This document shows, piece after piece, positions 32,401 to 41,858 of a DNA stretch of 64,000 nt. The notes below the pieces were generated by a model. That model made no database searches. It saw nothing but the letters and a program-made list of their open reading frames with translations, and had not been told where the DNA came from. The translations under genes and the position numbers were made by a program. The stretch comes from Tritrichomonas musculus (Eukaryota; Parabasalia; Tritrichomonadida; Tritrichomonadidae): contig JAPFFF010000053.1 in the NCBI GenBank assembly GCA_039105265.1, positions 434,001-498,000 on the forward strand, given 5' to 3'. How positions within the stretch are numbered: position 1 is the stretch's first letter; each line of letters begins with the position of its first letter.

Positions 32401-33147
32401 ACTAGTGCACAAGCTGATGAGAAGTATGCTTTGAAGAGTTCATTAAATGAATTATTAACAAACAATGTTTATACTTCAGCTGATTTAATAAATGATTCAC
32501 CAAAAACTACTGATTTCGATAGATTTTATTATAATGAATTATATGGTATATTCGAAAAAAATGAGAAACCAATAACTAATCTAGCTTCATTAATATTATC
32601 TGGAGTTGTATTTAAATGTCAAATAAATGGTTATTTAACTAAATCAGAATGCGATGCTAAATATGCATTGAAGTCATATGTTGATGAATTACATGCAACC
32701 ACAAACACAACTATCACTCATTACTGTCCGATTGAAGAATCAATGAATTCAATAAATGATTTTGTAATTGGTGCACCAGTATATATGACAGGTAAGGTTT
32801 ACAGATATGACAAATCAACTAAGTCTTTCATATCAAGCACTGAATCAGACACTACGGATTGTATTTGTTCAGTAAAGACTAATGGTAAATGGAACACTTT
32901 CATAGGTATATGCACTTCTATTGATGAAGCTAAAAAATGTGTTACATTTGCTTCAGGTGGTGATTATTTAGTTAAAGTTAAAGATACTTCATGTTACTCA
33001 ATCGGAGATGAAGTGTTTGTAGATGACGATAACGTTCTAAAAATAATAACTGGAGCTACCGCGATAACATCAAAAATACGTAGAACAACTGTTGGCATCA
33101 TCACTGGTATAATTAATGAAAATATGTTGGCGGTATTTAAGGCTTAA
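29479..33147 (+). CDS. Giant fibre-like surface protein (outer Polinton)
   Basis: 1222 residues. After a glycine-rich N terminus (GGGGMPDKDSEF) and a short coiled coil (about 65-95) come beta-rich modules. One of these, near 255-330, and the motif PRPEACTTLYTNFNIQTSGV near 505 also occur in the two giant proteins of the inner element. Near 980 and 1058 are ADEKYALKSSL and CDAKYALKSYV, the 'D.KYALK' repeat typical of phage tail fibres. A C-terminal domain from about 1080 (FVIGAPVYMTGKVYRYD to the end) is rich in short strands. I infer a trimeric spike or fibre that binds the next host cell. It is the longest frame of the outer element and is open throughout. Confidence 0.65.
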   Translation: MTAIITKQNAKDGAFTGGGGGMPDKDSEFKNIYVHGDATIDGDIIMTSNDPQSLTLRLADIDASVSSYNQQTMKFTDELNNHESRIKTLEDKQDGDDGDFSFEDGIYDFIITSDKLTENLDQPDLNSLSIKTEFGEYIGDVFEIELPAYMKLPKAIITKTSKENMFKNPIVNISNGNYELVYQEDDVGAKIYMSNKKGDTPLNLYTSGFMKINYIANQKTNVSCGKANDSNKLINLKCNTIDADNCFKLYRSPLPDFYEMKAYGVIDDKTNPLYYADWGYVPGSPEFEALIDGQTFEFHDEAFGTDYKMTKQGNEWVGTNYSFNIPLKLTRKNPGSHEVAFICIAKNEANKKVLHTFAGYDNQGNPFELLVNKGMLAPKDNCKIQTYKEDNDAWRVYIYPVKDFANCTYSATLNINNKTYDFIVNFEYKSSGLNNYKLQSDNYFELLEYHYTSPLQVGNPPYGLILYMPKDDNLIYTIADVSYEKGMNTFEFLANTGYYTVSPRPEACTTLYTNFNIQTSGVVIGENIESHVFVLNSLGNTVDIAVNQISALQNYCAKLEKEINDMKNKTNWFDVVMDVVQISNFCFNFGGLMKVGAEGIFGALKLAFSKNAGSTVKEVAYVDEIIDDGLVLAPHEVVEEKPYIETEIIIPDERLCFKYYCEHIETNYIIDVSFMVDDIGEMYRIYEYEYKENGSIECLNSDVTDISAINCELVYEFPYLLIYGTIQPSFVKLKYTPAAKNDNELLLGETLTNNQLLTASATKKLIENHKNHLNESFTNKLSETLNNYATVRYVQDNYPSYTYLNTNFKNNNQLTNILNAYALKTDMTRAIEQVKSEIPEIIEGQTTIQFKIDNNTIPDLDYDTYHEMIEQYGLDIVSSNNFYTGHYVHVDYSYNDDQPSQIMRMEGSGSSLWFLYDCHELINPGTGETPEILSCSITKNIEPTDKNAFSSRYVSNTFALKTDIPEPVDLTAYYTSAQADEKYALKSSLNELLTNNVYTSADLINDSPKTTDFDRFYYNELYGIFEKNEKPITNLASLILSGVVFKCQINGYLTKSECDAKYALKSYVDELHATTNTTITHYCPIEESMNSINDFVIGAPVYMTGKVYRYDKSTKSFISSTESDTTDCICSVKTNGKWNTFIGICTSIDEAKKCVTFASGGDYLVKVKDTSCYSIGDEVFVDDDNVLKIITGATAITSKIRRTTVGIITGIINENMLAVFKA

Positions 33148-33148
33148 A

Positions 33149-33708
33149 TTAATATGTCATTTTCAAACTAATTCCATATTTAACAAATTCACTGTAAATG
33201 TTGTTGTAATCATATTTTAACTCACTAGTTTTGCCATCTTTAGTAACCAATATTTTTGAAACATAAATGATTTTGTTTGATTTTGCGGTACATCCAGAAC
33301 ATCCAATATCTTCATTAAGTACTAAATCAACTTTCTCACAATCAGTTAATAACTTTATCATGTTCATTAATAACTTACTTTCACAAACAACGTAAGCATT
33401 TATTTTTAACGGATTTGATTCATACATTTCAACTAACATTTGTAGAAATTGGTTTTTCTTTTCTAAATCCTCAATTTCATTTCCTAAATCTGCAATACCT
33501 CTGTCTCGAGTTAATGGGAAATTGCTGTTTGTTGGAGGTTGAGATTGATAGTTCAAATCCTCCGTCGTCGGAATATATAAAGTTTGACCAACCGGTGGAA
33601 TATCCGCAGGTTGGTTCGCTTGAGTAAAATTTACGTTTGGATTTAATGGTGGAACATTAGGATATAACGGAACTGTTTGAGGTCGTGACTTAGTTGATGG
33701 TTTAATGT
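33149..33708 (-). pseudogene. 3' part of an 'EDxGC' family gene split by the inner Polinton
   Basis: This outer-element gene was cut by insertion of the inner Polinton at 33704/33709; its 5' part lies at 57732-57818. The piece here has a Pro/Asn-rich stretch, then a conserved block VLNEDIGCSGCTAKSNKIIY and a C-terminal beta/alpha tail. The inner element has an apparently whole relative at 47541-48068 with the matching block SLDEDVGCCAGKANPIRK. Function unknown. The open frame runs on into the inner element's terminal repeat only by chance. It converges tail to tail with the fibre gene, one base apart. Confidence 0.8.
33704..33708. repeat. Target site duplication, left copy (AATGT)
   Basis: AATGT immediately precedes the first base of the inner Polinton and is repeated directly after its last base at 57732-57736. 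Five- to six-base duplications are typical of Polinton integration. Confidence 0.9.
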
Positions 33709-33966
33709 AGTAGTATAGTATAGGCTGGGATTCATTCTTCACCCCAGCCTACACTGCTCGCCACCAAGCTCAGGTACACCTTCGCTTGGGCCTCGCTACC
33801 CGGCCAAATACCCTCTGAAAACCTATCGTAAGTACACACCCTCTACTTTCACTATTCCACCAATGTCATTTCCAAGGTATGGAGTAGTTTTTGAGCTTTC
33901 TAATGGTGTTTTTTGAATTCTACACCCGAAAATACGATATTTCTTGTATTGGCACGACCCCAAAAA
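33709..33966 (+). repeat. Left terminal inverted repeat of the inner Polinton
   Basis: 258 bp, matching 57474-57731 as reverse complement with no difference found by reading. The outer 45 bases form a hairpin (TATAGGCTGGG pairing with CCCAGCCTACA). The TIR is much GC-richer than its neighbourhood. The adjacent gene ends only 13 bases inside it. Confidence 0.95.
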
Positions 33967-33978
33967 TAGATAATATTT

Positions 33979-36900
33979 TTACATATCTGGAAATTCAATT
34001 TTATTTTCGATGACTTGTAATGTTGTATCTTCAACAACACAATTGATTCCTATGATGTGATTCAACTTCAAATAATAAGGAAATGGATGATTCAAATTAT
34101 CGGTATAATAAATGACTTCTATCGTATAATGACTTGAACTATCATAAGTAACTACTGTCCAAGTTCCATTCTCATTTCGTAATCCAATGCGTCCGTCAGG
34201 CAGATCCTCGAAATAAACAGCAAGGTTCAAAAATCCACTATTTGCAATTTCTTTTTGAAAATGAATGAAAGTATATGTATCGAATTCTTCTTGAGTGTAA
34301 TCATCATCTGTTATTAATCGATGTTCAGTCACTATCTTACAATTCGCTATAGCGGCCTTTAATGATTCATTCTCTTGCTGTAGATTTGATATCTGACTGT
34401 TCATTGTTACGATTTTAGTAACATTATCACCTACTAACTTAGCTAGATCTTGCTGAGATTTAATATAATTATTTAATTTTGTCTTCAATTCTTCATTTTC
34501 ACTTTTCAGAGCATAATTGGTCAAATCAACCGGTTCAGGAATTTCACTTTTCAATGCTATTTTATCTTGCTTCAATATTTTTTCCGCTAATATTAATTTG
34601 GTATCAAAAGAGTCTTCCCCATTATCGATGTAAAAGCATAGACCATTACTATCGCTTTTATAATAGGTCAAGTTATAGGTTGTTCCATCAATTTCAACAT
34701 CGACATTAACTCCATCTTCAGTAATAACACCATTATAATCAAACAAATAATCAAACTCTTTTACAAAGCCATCGTTATTTGATATTGTTCCAACAAGACG
34801 AGTTCCACTATTCAATTTTATTTTGACTTCCCACGTTCCTGAACTATCTTGTACATTTTCAAATGGCACTTCAATAGATTCTTTGTATATCAAATCATTT
34901 TTGCTTCGATATTTATTATCCGCTTCCTCTTTCGTATACAGGTTATCCATATTAACCATATTATTTTTTAATTCATCTAATGCTTCATTTACTTCATCAA
35001 CAGTTGGGAATTCATTTAAAGTCGTAGCTAGAGCTGTATCATTCTTTTCTATCTGCTCATGTAATGTATCTATCTTCTTATGTAAAGCATCTATATCACA
35101 AGTATATGCTAAATCATTTGTAGTAAATTCCATTCTTCTTTTTGCTGTATTCTCTTTGATGCTGATTCCACCAACTCTATGTTTATTTGGGTTTGATATA
35201 ACAAATGTTTTGTCATTCATAGTGCAGCTAGGAAAATCAGTTGTTCCTTGGTAATTAATTGTTCCACCAGTAATATTAATAGTAACTATATTCTCTTCAT
35301 AATCAACATCATTGTATTCACTAACTTTTTGGACCAAAAATCGTGCTTTGATTATTCCATCTGTGATAACATCTTCTGCTTCCAAATGAACCTCACCATT
35401 GACATATTTACCAACAACATCTATTACGTCATCTCTAACCAAATCTGTTGATGACACACTCTTCTCTACAGTAGTCGCTAATGTTTTTATCATTGGTTTC
35501 ATCGTATGACGGAATCTCTTACACATATCTATTGTTGATGTTAATGTCATGGCTACTTTAGACGGATCATCAAGTTCATCAGTAAAGTTTATTTCATTAA
35601 CAGGTACATACTCCTCATCGCACCAAGCTATTATTGCATTTAATTTATCTTTGTCTGTTGATTTTGCTGTTGATCTTAATAATGATCTCTGAATTGGAAT
35701 AGATACCATATCACCAAAGAATACATCAGCTCCAATATCAGGTAGTTCGTCAGTGAGCTTACCAGCAATGTCTTCTACAACATTTGTACCAACATCAGAC
35801 ACCTTGGTTACAGTATTTATTAATTCCCTACCCCCAGTTTGTGCTGCTTTAGATGCAAATGATAATGCTTTACCAGCAACACCTATACCAGTAGCACCTA
35901 ATACACAACCAACAGCACCTAAAGCAATACCTATGTTAGCTTTCATATCTACCTTATCCACTTCTTTTTGTAAATATTTTGTCTTCGCTGCTTGTTCTGC
36001 CATCTCTGAGTTCAATGTCTCTACATTGTTCTTTATATCTTTCACGTCATAAGAAACCACATCAACAGTATTTGTAACCATGTTTAGATCTGATCGCATA
36101 GTCATAATGTTATCAGCTGTAATTATCTTCGAAGAAGTAATATTGAAGTCCGTATACAAAGTTGTGGCTGCATCTGGTCTTGGAGTAATCTCATAAAATT
36201 GTTGTTGAATAATGTACTTAAAAGCATTTGTTGTTGGATCCCAGTTAACTTCTTCTATAGGATCCGTGTACTGTTGACGTAAATAGAGTTCGATATCTCT
36301 AGTCGCGATGTTAATGTTACTGCTGGACCAATAATAGTTAATTTTTTCAATACTATCTAATTCAGCAATCAAATCTATGTCGTACCCATAATGTTCGTTC
36401 TTATGTAGTTCATCCCATCTAAAAGTAAGCTTGTTACTCGCTCCATCAAGTGACATATCGTAAACAATTTTGTCTATACGGTTCAACAACGACTCTACCT
36501 CTTCTTTATTACTGTTTTGGATCTGTAATTGTAGCGGTAAATAATCGTATCCTTCTTTAGTATATATCTCTACTGTTGAATCACATCTATCTATTTCTAT
36601 GCTATGTGCAGAACCATTTGCCTCTGTACCATCTTTGAACAACAACTTTGTAGTGCCATTGGCGAACATCACTTTCATGAAATTTTCATTAGTATCATCC
36701 AACAACATCTTATTCCATTCACTACGTTTGCATCTGACATAGCATCCACTTGCTCCATAATTATTTTTGTTTACACGAAGATATTGCTTACTGCTCTCTA
36801 TTTTCCCATTGCTACGTCCTTGCATGTTCTCTCCAACCCATTTTGTTCCATCCCATATTAGGCTCCATCTATTACCAAAACAGTGTTCAGTAAATGTAAA

Positions 36901-37632
36901 ATTAAGGTTAATGGGTATTGTATAATCATTTGGAATTCGATATATCATCTTGTAGTAATCAACTGAGTCGACATTCACTGTAGTTACGACACTTGGTTTA
37001 TAAAAGTAATGAACATCTGATTCATACAACTGAAGAGCATTACGCGCATCTATTACATCACACTTGACTACTGGCTTCTTCGCAACCATCGAGTCTTGCT
37101 TTAGTAAGTACTGTATCGATAGCTCCCCATTCATGTATAATGAATATGGATTCACACCGAGTCTAGTATCAAATGCTATAAAGAACTCAGGGCCGAATGT
37201 AGTCCAATGCGTGACCATACATTTAAGATCAGTACGACATGTAATACACGGACCTTTTGCTTGATGATTTTCAACGTATGCAGTAAATTCTTTCACTAGA
37301 TTGCCTTCATAATCGTATATCACTTCTTTCCTAAGTATGAATTTGAATACGACAGTTACGTCAGGAGCAGCTATTATCTTATTTAGTACGTCATTTGACA
37401 TATTAATTTTCAGGATGTTGTAGTTAGCCATCGACAGTGATTCATCTTTATAGGCTGTTATGTTCTCATTTTTGATTTCATATTCAGGATAACCTTCTAC
37501 TTCTTCAAACCAGCTTCCTCCTTGTACATATCCATCCAAATCACTCAGCGTTAATAATTCACTTCCTTTCCTAGTAGCATCTCCTACCTTAAATTGTATG
37601 TCTCCAATGAATTTTGTTGTCGTCTCGTCCAT
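33979..37632 (-). CDS. Giant fibre-like protein 1 (inner Polinton)
   Basis: 1217 residues, starting ATGGACGAGACG in a TTAAATG context. A beta module near 195-305 (NALQLYESDVHYFYKPS ... HCFGNRWSLIWDGTKWVGEN) and the block PRPDAATTLYTDFNITSSKI near 485 are shared with the next gene and with the outer fibre protein. Then comes a coiled coil (about 520-555), a glycine/alanine hydrophobic helix (IGIALGAVGCVLGATGIGVA, about 558-585), and C-terminal phage-fibre-like repeats (EADNKYRSK near 905, NYALKSE near 1042) ahead of a terminal beta domain. Likely a surface spike involved in attachment; this is inferred from repeat type and modular build. Confidence 0.65.
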   Translation of the reverse strand: MDETTTKFIGDIQFKVGDATRKGSELLTLSDLDGYVQGGSWFEEVEGYPEYEIKNENITAYKDESLSMANYNILKINMSNDVLNKIIAAPDVTVVFKFILRKEVIYDYEGNLVKEFTAYVENHQAKGPCITCRTDLKCMVTHWTTFGPEFFIAFDTRLGVNPYSLYMNGELSIQYLLKQDSMVAKKPVVKCDVIDARNALQLYESDVHYFYKPSVVTTVNVDSVDYYKMIYRIPNDYTIPINLNFTFTEHCFGNRWSLIWDGTKWVGENMQGRSNGKIESSKQYLRVNKNNYGASGCYVRCKRSEWNKMLLDDTNENFMKVMFANGTTKLLFKDGTEANGSAHSIEIDRCDSTVEIYTKEGYDYLPLQLQIQNSNKEEVESLLNRIDKIVYDMSLDGASNKLTFRWDELHKNEHYGYDIDLIAELDSIEKINYYWSSSNINIATRDIELYLRQQYTDPIEEVNWDPTTNAFKYIIQQQFYEITPRPDAATTLYTDFNITSSKIITADNIMTMRSDLNMVTNTVDVVSYDVKDIKNNVETLNSEMAEQAAKTKYLQKEVDKVDMKANIGIALGAVGCVLGATGIGVAGKALSFASKAAQTGGRELINTVTKVSDVGTNVVEDIAGKLTDELPDIGADVFFGDMVSIPIQRSLLRSTAKSTDKDKLNAIIAWCDEEYVPVNEINFTDELDDPSKVAMTLTSTIDMCKRFRHTMKPMIKTLATTVEKSVSSTDLVRDDVIDVVGKYVNGEVHLEAEDVITDGIIKARFLVQKVSEYNDVDYEENIVTINITGGTINYQGTTDFPSCTMNDKTFVISNPNKHRVGGISIKENTAKRRMEFTTNDLAYTCDIDALHKKIDTLHEQIEKNDTALATTLNEFPTVDEVNEALDELKNNMVNMDNLYTKEEADNKYRSKNDLIYKESIEVPFENVQDSSGTWEVKIKLNSGTRLVGTISNNDGFVKEFDYLFDYNGVITEDGVNVDVEIDGTTYNLTYYKSDSNGLCFYIDNGEDSFDTKLILAEKILKQDKIALKSEIPEPVDLTNYALKSENEELKTKLNNYIKSQQDLAKLVGDNVTKIVTMNSQISNLQQENESLKAAIANCKIVTEHRLITDDDYTQEEFDTYTFIHFQKEIANSGFLNLAVYFEDLPDGRIGLRNENGTWTVVTYDSSSHYTIEVIYYTDNLNHPFPYYLKLNHIIGINCVVEDTTLQVIENKIEFPDM

Positions 37633-37659
37633 TTAAGTCCAAAAAAATAATTCTCTATT

Positions 37660-40600
37660 CTACTCTATATTTGCGCACTTCTTCTCTAATGTAGCAAGTC
37701 TTGTCTCAAGAGTATCAATATATGCATCCTTCTGGTCTATCATTTCCTTCACTTCTGCTTTAGTAATATAAGCAGTCATATCTATATCTTCTAATGGATG
37801 CTTATTATCGAGTTCTTTTATTTTCTCGCACATGAATGCTATTGTACCCTTTAAAGTATCGCGATATGTCTTTGCAATATTAATACATGTATCAAATGAA
37901 ACCATCATCTTATCAGCATCCTTCATTGTTATTTCAAGTTCAGGTTCATCATCTGTTTCTTCATGATATGCCCATGCAAGAATCTTTTCTAATACATCTT
38001 CCTCTGCTAATGTCTCTGGGTTATCATTACGACGGAACCAACTTGGAATATTAAATAATCCTATTCTATTTGCTACATATGCTTCTGCTGCTACTCCTGC
38101 TATAGCTGCTGCATCACCAGGATGATGTCTAACAAACTGCCATTGACCATGTAAGAACCTTCTAGCAACATAACCTACTGCTCCCATAATAACCTGGGTA
38201 GTTGCACTTATAACACCATCTTGTTGGTACATTTCTATCACTCCATTCACAATATTAATTACATGTAGTCTTCTTCTATCTATTGTAGCAACTACATTTC
38301 CATTATATAGTACTTGTGTTATTTCTTCACCAGTTGTTTCATCTAATGTGTCATTAAAAGCTAAAAGATTACCATGAGAATAAATATTATCCATTAGTTC
38401 TCCTCTTTGTTCATCACTCATTTGTTCTATCATTCTTGCTGTTATTGCTGGTGTTGTTCCTGGTACTGTCCAAGTATCTGTTGTGGCAACAAGGTCATAA
38501 TGCTGATATCTAACTCCATTTGCATTGACTTCTATTTGTGAATTTATTCCAACAAATCGTACTTGACCTCCACTAATATTTGCTGTTGTTGGAGCAGAAT
38601 AATCAATAGTAGCAACAATTGGGTCAATAGTCTCTCCTCTATGGTCAATAATATTTATCCATGCTTCCATTGTTTGGTCATTCAAGTAAGGTTCTAAACC
38701 AATATCTCCATTTTGTACAAATGGTAAATTTAGTCTATCTTGCATCGATAATTGTTCAATATCTCTCGCTGTGTATGTTGTTCCTTCCCATTCTATTGAC
38801 CAATTATTATCAGTAGCTCTATGTATTCTATCTGTCATCTCAATATCAGCTGGTCTTATTAGAGTCCTTCGTTGAAATACATTATTATGGATAATGAGTT
38901 GGTCATTATAAAACAAATCATATACATTAAACCACTCTCTTCCATGATATTGGATACGTAAGATATCAGGATGATTAGCAACTAATGCATTTCGTTCTTC
39001 TCTTGTCATATCTGCAATATCTTCTAAGGTATACTGAGTTCCAGCAATATCAATAACAGGAACTTGATTCCTAAGTGCAATCGTAGTTGATGCCGTATTT
39101 GTCATTGTAGTCTGTGGTACAGTTATATCTGTTCGAATCTCATCTGTTTCATCTGTAACAACTTGTGGCTGAACTTCTCTATGAGTTCTCACTAATGATT
39201 GTTCAGTGGTTGTGATAGTATTAGTTGCATTATCAGTATCATTATCAGTTATTGTAATCGAGGATGAATTAATGTTTAATGTCTCAGTCCCATTTGTATC
39301 TGGTCTATTCCTAAAGAAGCGCAAGACATTCGAACCAAGTGTAGCAATAGCATTTCCTAACTGAGTTAGCGCGTGTGTTGTCGAAAGGACAACCTGTGTA
39401 GCTGAGAATGTTGAAATAGCTCCAGCAATAGGATTTTGAACAGTTGTTGTTATTGGTAAAAATCTTTCCATTGTCATCTTATCAGCCTTCAAATCAACAT
39501 TCACCAAAAACTTACCTTGAAAGCCACTACCTCCATCACCTGGATAACCACCACCTCCACCTCCTCCACCATTTCCTCCTGGGCCTGCTGGGAATGGTGT
39601 TGTTTGATATGTATTAATATTTACTGAGTTGTTTGCCATCTTTAATGTTGATAGCGCACCTGCAAGTGCAAGACCCATACCAACTATGCTTAATACGGTA
39701 TCAGCTACAGATAGTACATCCCTTAAAGTCTTTGTATATTCATTATATACTGCTTGAATTCTTTCTTTTTCAACTAGGTTATCAACAATTTGCTTTAACA
39801 AAAGATATTCGTAACCTAAAGTATCAACAGTACCACCAACCACATTTAAGTCTCTTCTCATTGTCATGATATTATCAGCCCATATAATCTTTGATGAATA
39901 TATATTTAAATCTGTTGATATGGTCGAACAGTTTCTTGGGTCTGGCTCAACTTCATAAAATTGCTGACGAATAATTACGTCAAATGGATTAATGTTTAAA
40001 CCTTCTTGATTAAAAAATTCTTTGTTGATGTATATTCGAATATTTTTATGGTTGAATCCTTCAATAATTTTAACCGAATGTCTTTTTGTTCGATAATATT
40101 TAAATAGTTCAATACATGGATTATCTCCATACACATTCATTAAACCAGTTAATACTGCTCCACTTGCAAGATTGCAATCCCATTGTAAAGTTGTTATTTC
40201 TCCATTAATATCTAAATCAACAATGACATATAGACCATTTGTTGCAATAACTTCATCTGGTTTACCCACCATAATATAAGCTCTATCCAAAGTAGCACCA
40301 TTTTCATTAAATTTCTCAAAGCTATAATCATTAGTATGTGCTGTTATATTTTTCTTAGCCTCTGTTCCATCTGTCTTAATAACCCTCCAATTCGTGAGAT
40401 ATGGGTAAAGTATTTCTGCAAAATTAAGTGATGAGTGGTCATCAGGCATATCTGGGTAAACAGTTTCTTTAAGCAATTTAGACATTATATCAGTATGTTT
40501 CACAATAAACTCGATTGTACCTGTTTTATTTTTCGACTTGAACAATTTAGGTAAAATATTATTAACACAATTATCTCCCATCCATGAATGACCATCCCAT

Positions 40601-41781
40601 GTTAATTCCCAATTATTTCCAAATAGATAATCCTTGAACCGAAATACTAAATTTAATGGTATCTCATAATCAGGGTCAATATCCCATCTCATACAATAAT
40701 AATTGGATTCTTCATATACCTGAGATGGTCTATATAAATATAATTGATCTGATTCCTTCAAGGTAAAATACTTGGAGTCAGTTGATGGAGTAGAGGGAAC
40801 AACTTCATAGATTGCTTGATATTTGGAGACCAATGAGTTATATTGATTTCGAAATACTTCTAATATATCATCATCAATCTCAATTACAATTTTATTTCCA
40901 TCAGGGTCAACAATATCAAAGCTATTTTCATCATCAGTATTAACAACGTCATTATCATCAACTTCAAGTGTACGAGCATGAGGAGCAGGAGGATGTCGTG
41001 TAATCTTATTTAAAATCCATTGGGCACCTCTTCCTATTGGTTCGAAAAGGGCAGCTATTAGAATTACACATAAACAAAATGCCCCAACGCCTAAACCCCC
41101 AGCGATTGCATATACAAGTATTACATAAACATACAGAATTAAATCAGAATAACCTCCTATATATTGCCAAAATTGAGCATCTATCCAATTTCCGCCTATC
41201 TGTATAATATTATTAACTAAATTTGGGTAGTTCATGATAAAATCAACTATGAAGTGCCATAAGTTGCTCCAAAATAATGTAAATGAGCTATATGCTATTT
41301 TAATCATTCGAATTCCTTCATTCTTTAATTCATCAATTTTGTTATTAAGTCTTGGTGTCAATTCTTTTATCTCATCAATGACCTGATGCAAATCTACATC
41401 CTTAAAGTCAGCATCTGCATCTTCTCCTCCAATATAAAAGATTACCCCCACTTTTTCATTATCTTTAACAGCTTCATATGCAATATCCACAATACTATCA
41501 ATACCATACCAGATAAAATAAAATAAGTTATATATAATCTTCATAAATTCTTTTGTCGCAAAAGCAATTGTTTTATAAGTTAATTTAATAGGCTGTTTAG
41601 CAAGAGATAGGGTAGTTGAAATGATATTATACAATAAGTCTTTTATCCATCCTATTGTCTTTTTACTATATAACCAATACTTAGATACATTGATTGTGAG
41701 TTCTTCTGGTTCTATAATTTTTGGAATCTTATTTTCTTCGAGTTTCTTTAATTCATCAGTAGTGGGAATTTCATAAACCAT
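37660..41781 (-). CDS. Giant fibre-like membrane protein 2 (inner Polinton)
   Basis: 1373 residues. A helical N-terminal region with hydrophobic segments ends in a strong membrane span near 215-245 (VILVYAIAGGLGVGAFCLCV). A beta module follows near 335-440 (LFGNNWELTWDGHSWMGDN), then PDPRNCSTISTDLNIYSSKI near 610, the same signature as in its neighbour and in the outer fibre protein. A hydrophobic helix near 690-715, a glycine run, a long Thr-rich beta region and a short C-terminal coiled coil complete it. The tandem order with 33979-37632 and shared modules indicate duplication. The upstream gene may once have been part of the same reading frame. Role inferred: virion surface or entry. Confidence 0.6.
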   Translation of the reverse strand: MVYEIPTTDELKKLEENKIPKIIEPEELTINVSKYWLYSKKTIGWIKDLLYNIISTTLSLAKQPIKLTYKTIAFATKEFMKIIYNLFYFIWYGIDSIVDIAYEAVKDNEKVGVIFYIGGEDADADFKDVDLHQVIDEIKELTPRLNNKIDELKNEGIRMIKIAYSSFTLFWSNLWHFIVDFIMNYPNLVNNIIQIGGNWIDAQFWQYIGGYSDLILYVYVILVYAIAGGLGVGAFCLCVILIAALFEPIGRGAQWILNKITRHPPAPHARTLEVDDNDVVNTDDENSFDIVDPDGNKIVIEIDDDILEVFRNQYNSLVSKYQAIYEVVPSTPSTDSKYFTLKESDQLYLYRPSQVYEESNYYCMRWDIDPDYEIPLNLVFRFKDYLFGNNWELTWDGHSWMGDNCVNNILPKLFKSKNKTGTIEFIVKHTDIMSKLLKETVYPDMPDDHSSLNFAEILYPYLTNWRVIKTDGTEAKKNITAHTNDYSFEKFNENGATLDRAYIMVGKPDEVIATNGLYVIVDLDINGEITTLQWDCNLASGAVLTGLMNVYGDNPCIELFKYYRTKRHSVKIIEGFNHKNIRIYINKEFFNQEGLNINPFDVIIRQQFYEVEPDPRNCSTISTDLNIYSSKIIWADNIMTMRRDLNVVGGTVDTLGYEYLLLKQIVDNLVEKERIQAVYNEYTKTLRDVLSVADTVLSIVGMGLALAGALSTLKMANNSVNINTYQTTPFPAGPGGNGGGGGGGGYPGDGGSGFQGKFLVNVDLKADKMTMERFLPITTTVQNPIAGAISTFSATQVVLSTTHALTQLGNAIATLGSNVLRFFRNRPDTNGTETLNINSSSITITDNDTDNATNTITTTEQSLVRTHREVQPQVVTDETDEIRTDITVPQTTMTNTASTTIALRNQVPVIDIAGTQYTLEDIADMTREERNALVANHPDILRIQYHGREWFNVYDLFYNDQLIIHNNVFQRRTLIRPADIEMTDRIHRATDNNWSIEWEGTTYTARDIEQLSMQDRLNLPFVQNGDIGLEPYLNDQTMEAWINIIDHRGETIDPIVATIDYSAPTTANISGGQVRFVGINSQIEVNANGVRYQHYDLVATTDTWTVPGTTPAITARMIEQMSDEQRGELMDNIYSHGNLLAFNDTLDETTGEEITQVLYNGNVVATIDRRRLHVINIVNGVIEMYQQDGVISATTQVIMGAVGYVARRFLHGQWQFVRHHPGDAAAIAGVAAEAYVANRIGLFNIPSWFRRNDNPETLAEEDVLEKILAWAYHEETDDEPELEITMKDADKMMVSFDTCINIAKTYRDTLKGTIAFMCEKIKELDNKHPLEDIDMTAYITKAEVKEMIDQKDAYIDTLETRLATLEKKCANIE

Positions 41782-41858
41782 ATCATCTTGGTTAACTAAC
41801 TCCTTTGGTGGCTCAGTTGGAGTAGGAGTAGGTTGTAGGTTCAGGTGTAGGAGTAGGT

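Noticed and set aside
33709-33742. Frame of the split outer gene continuing into the inner Polinton
   Set aside because: These bases belong to the inner element's terminal repeat, so the apparent N terminus is accidental.
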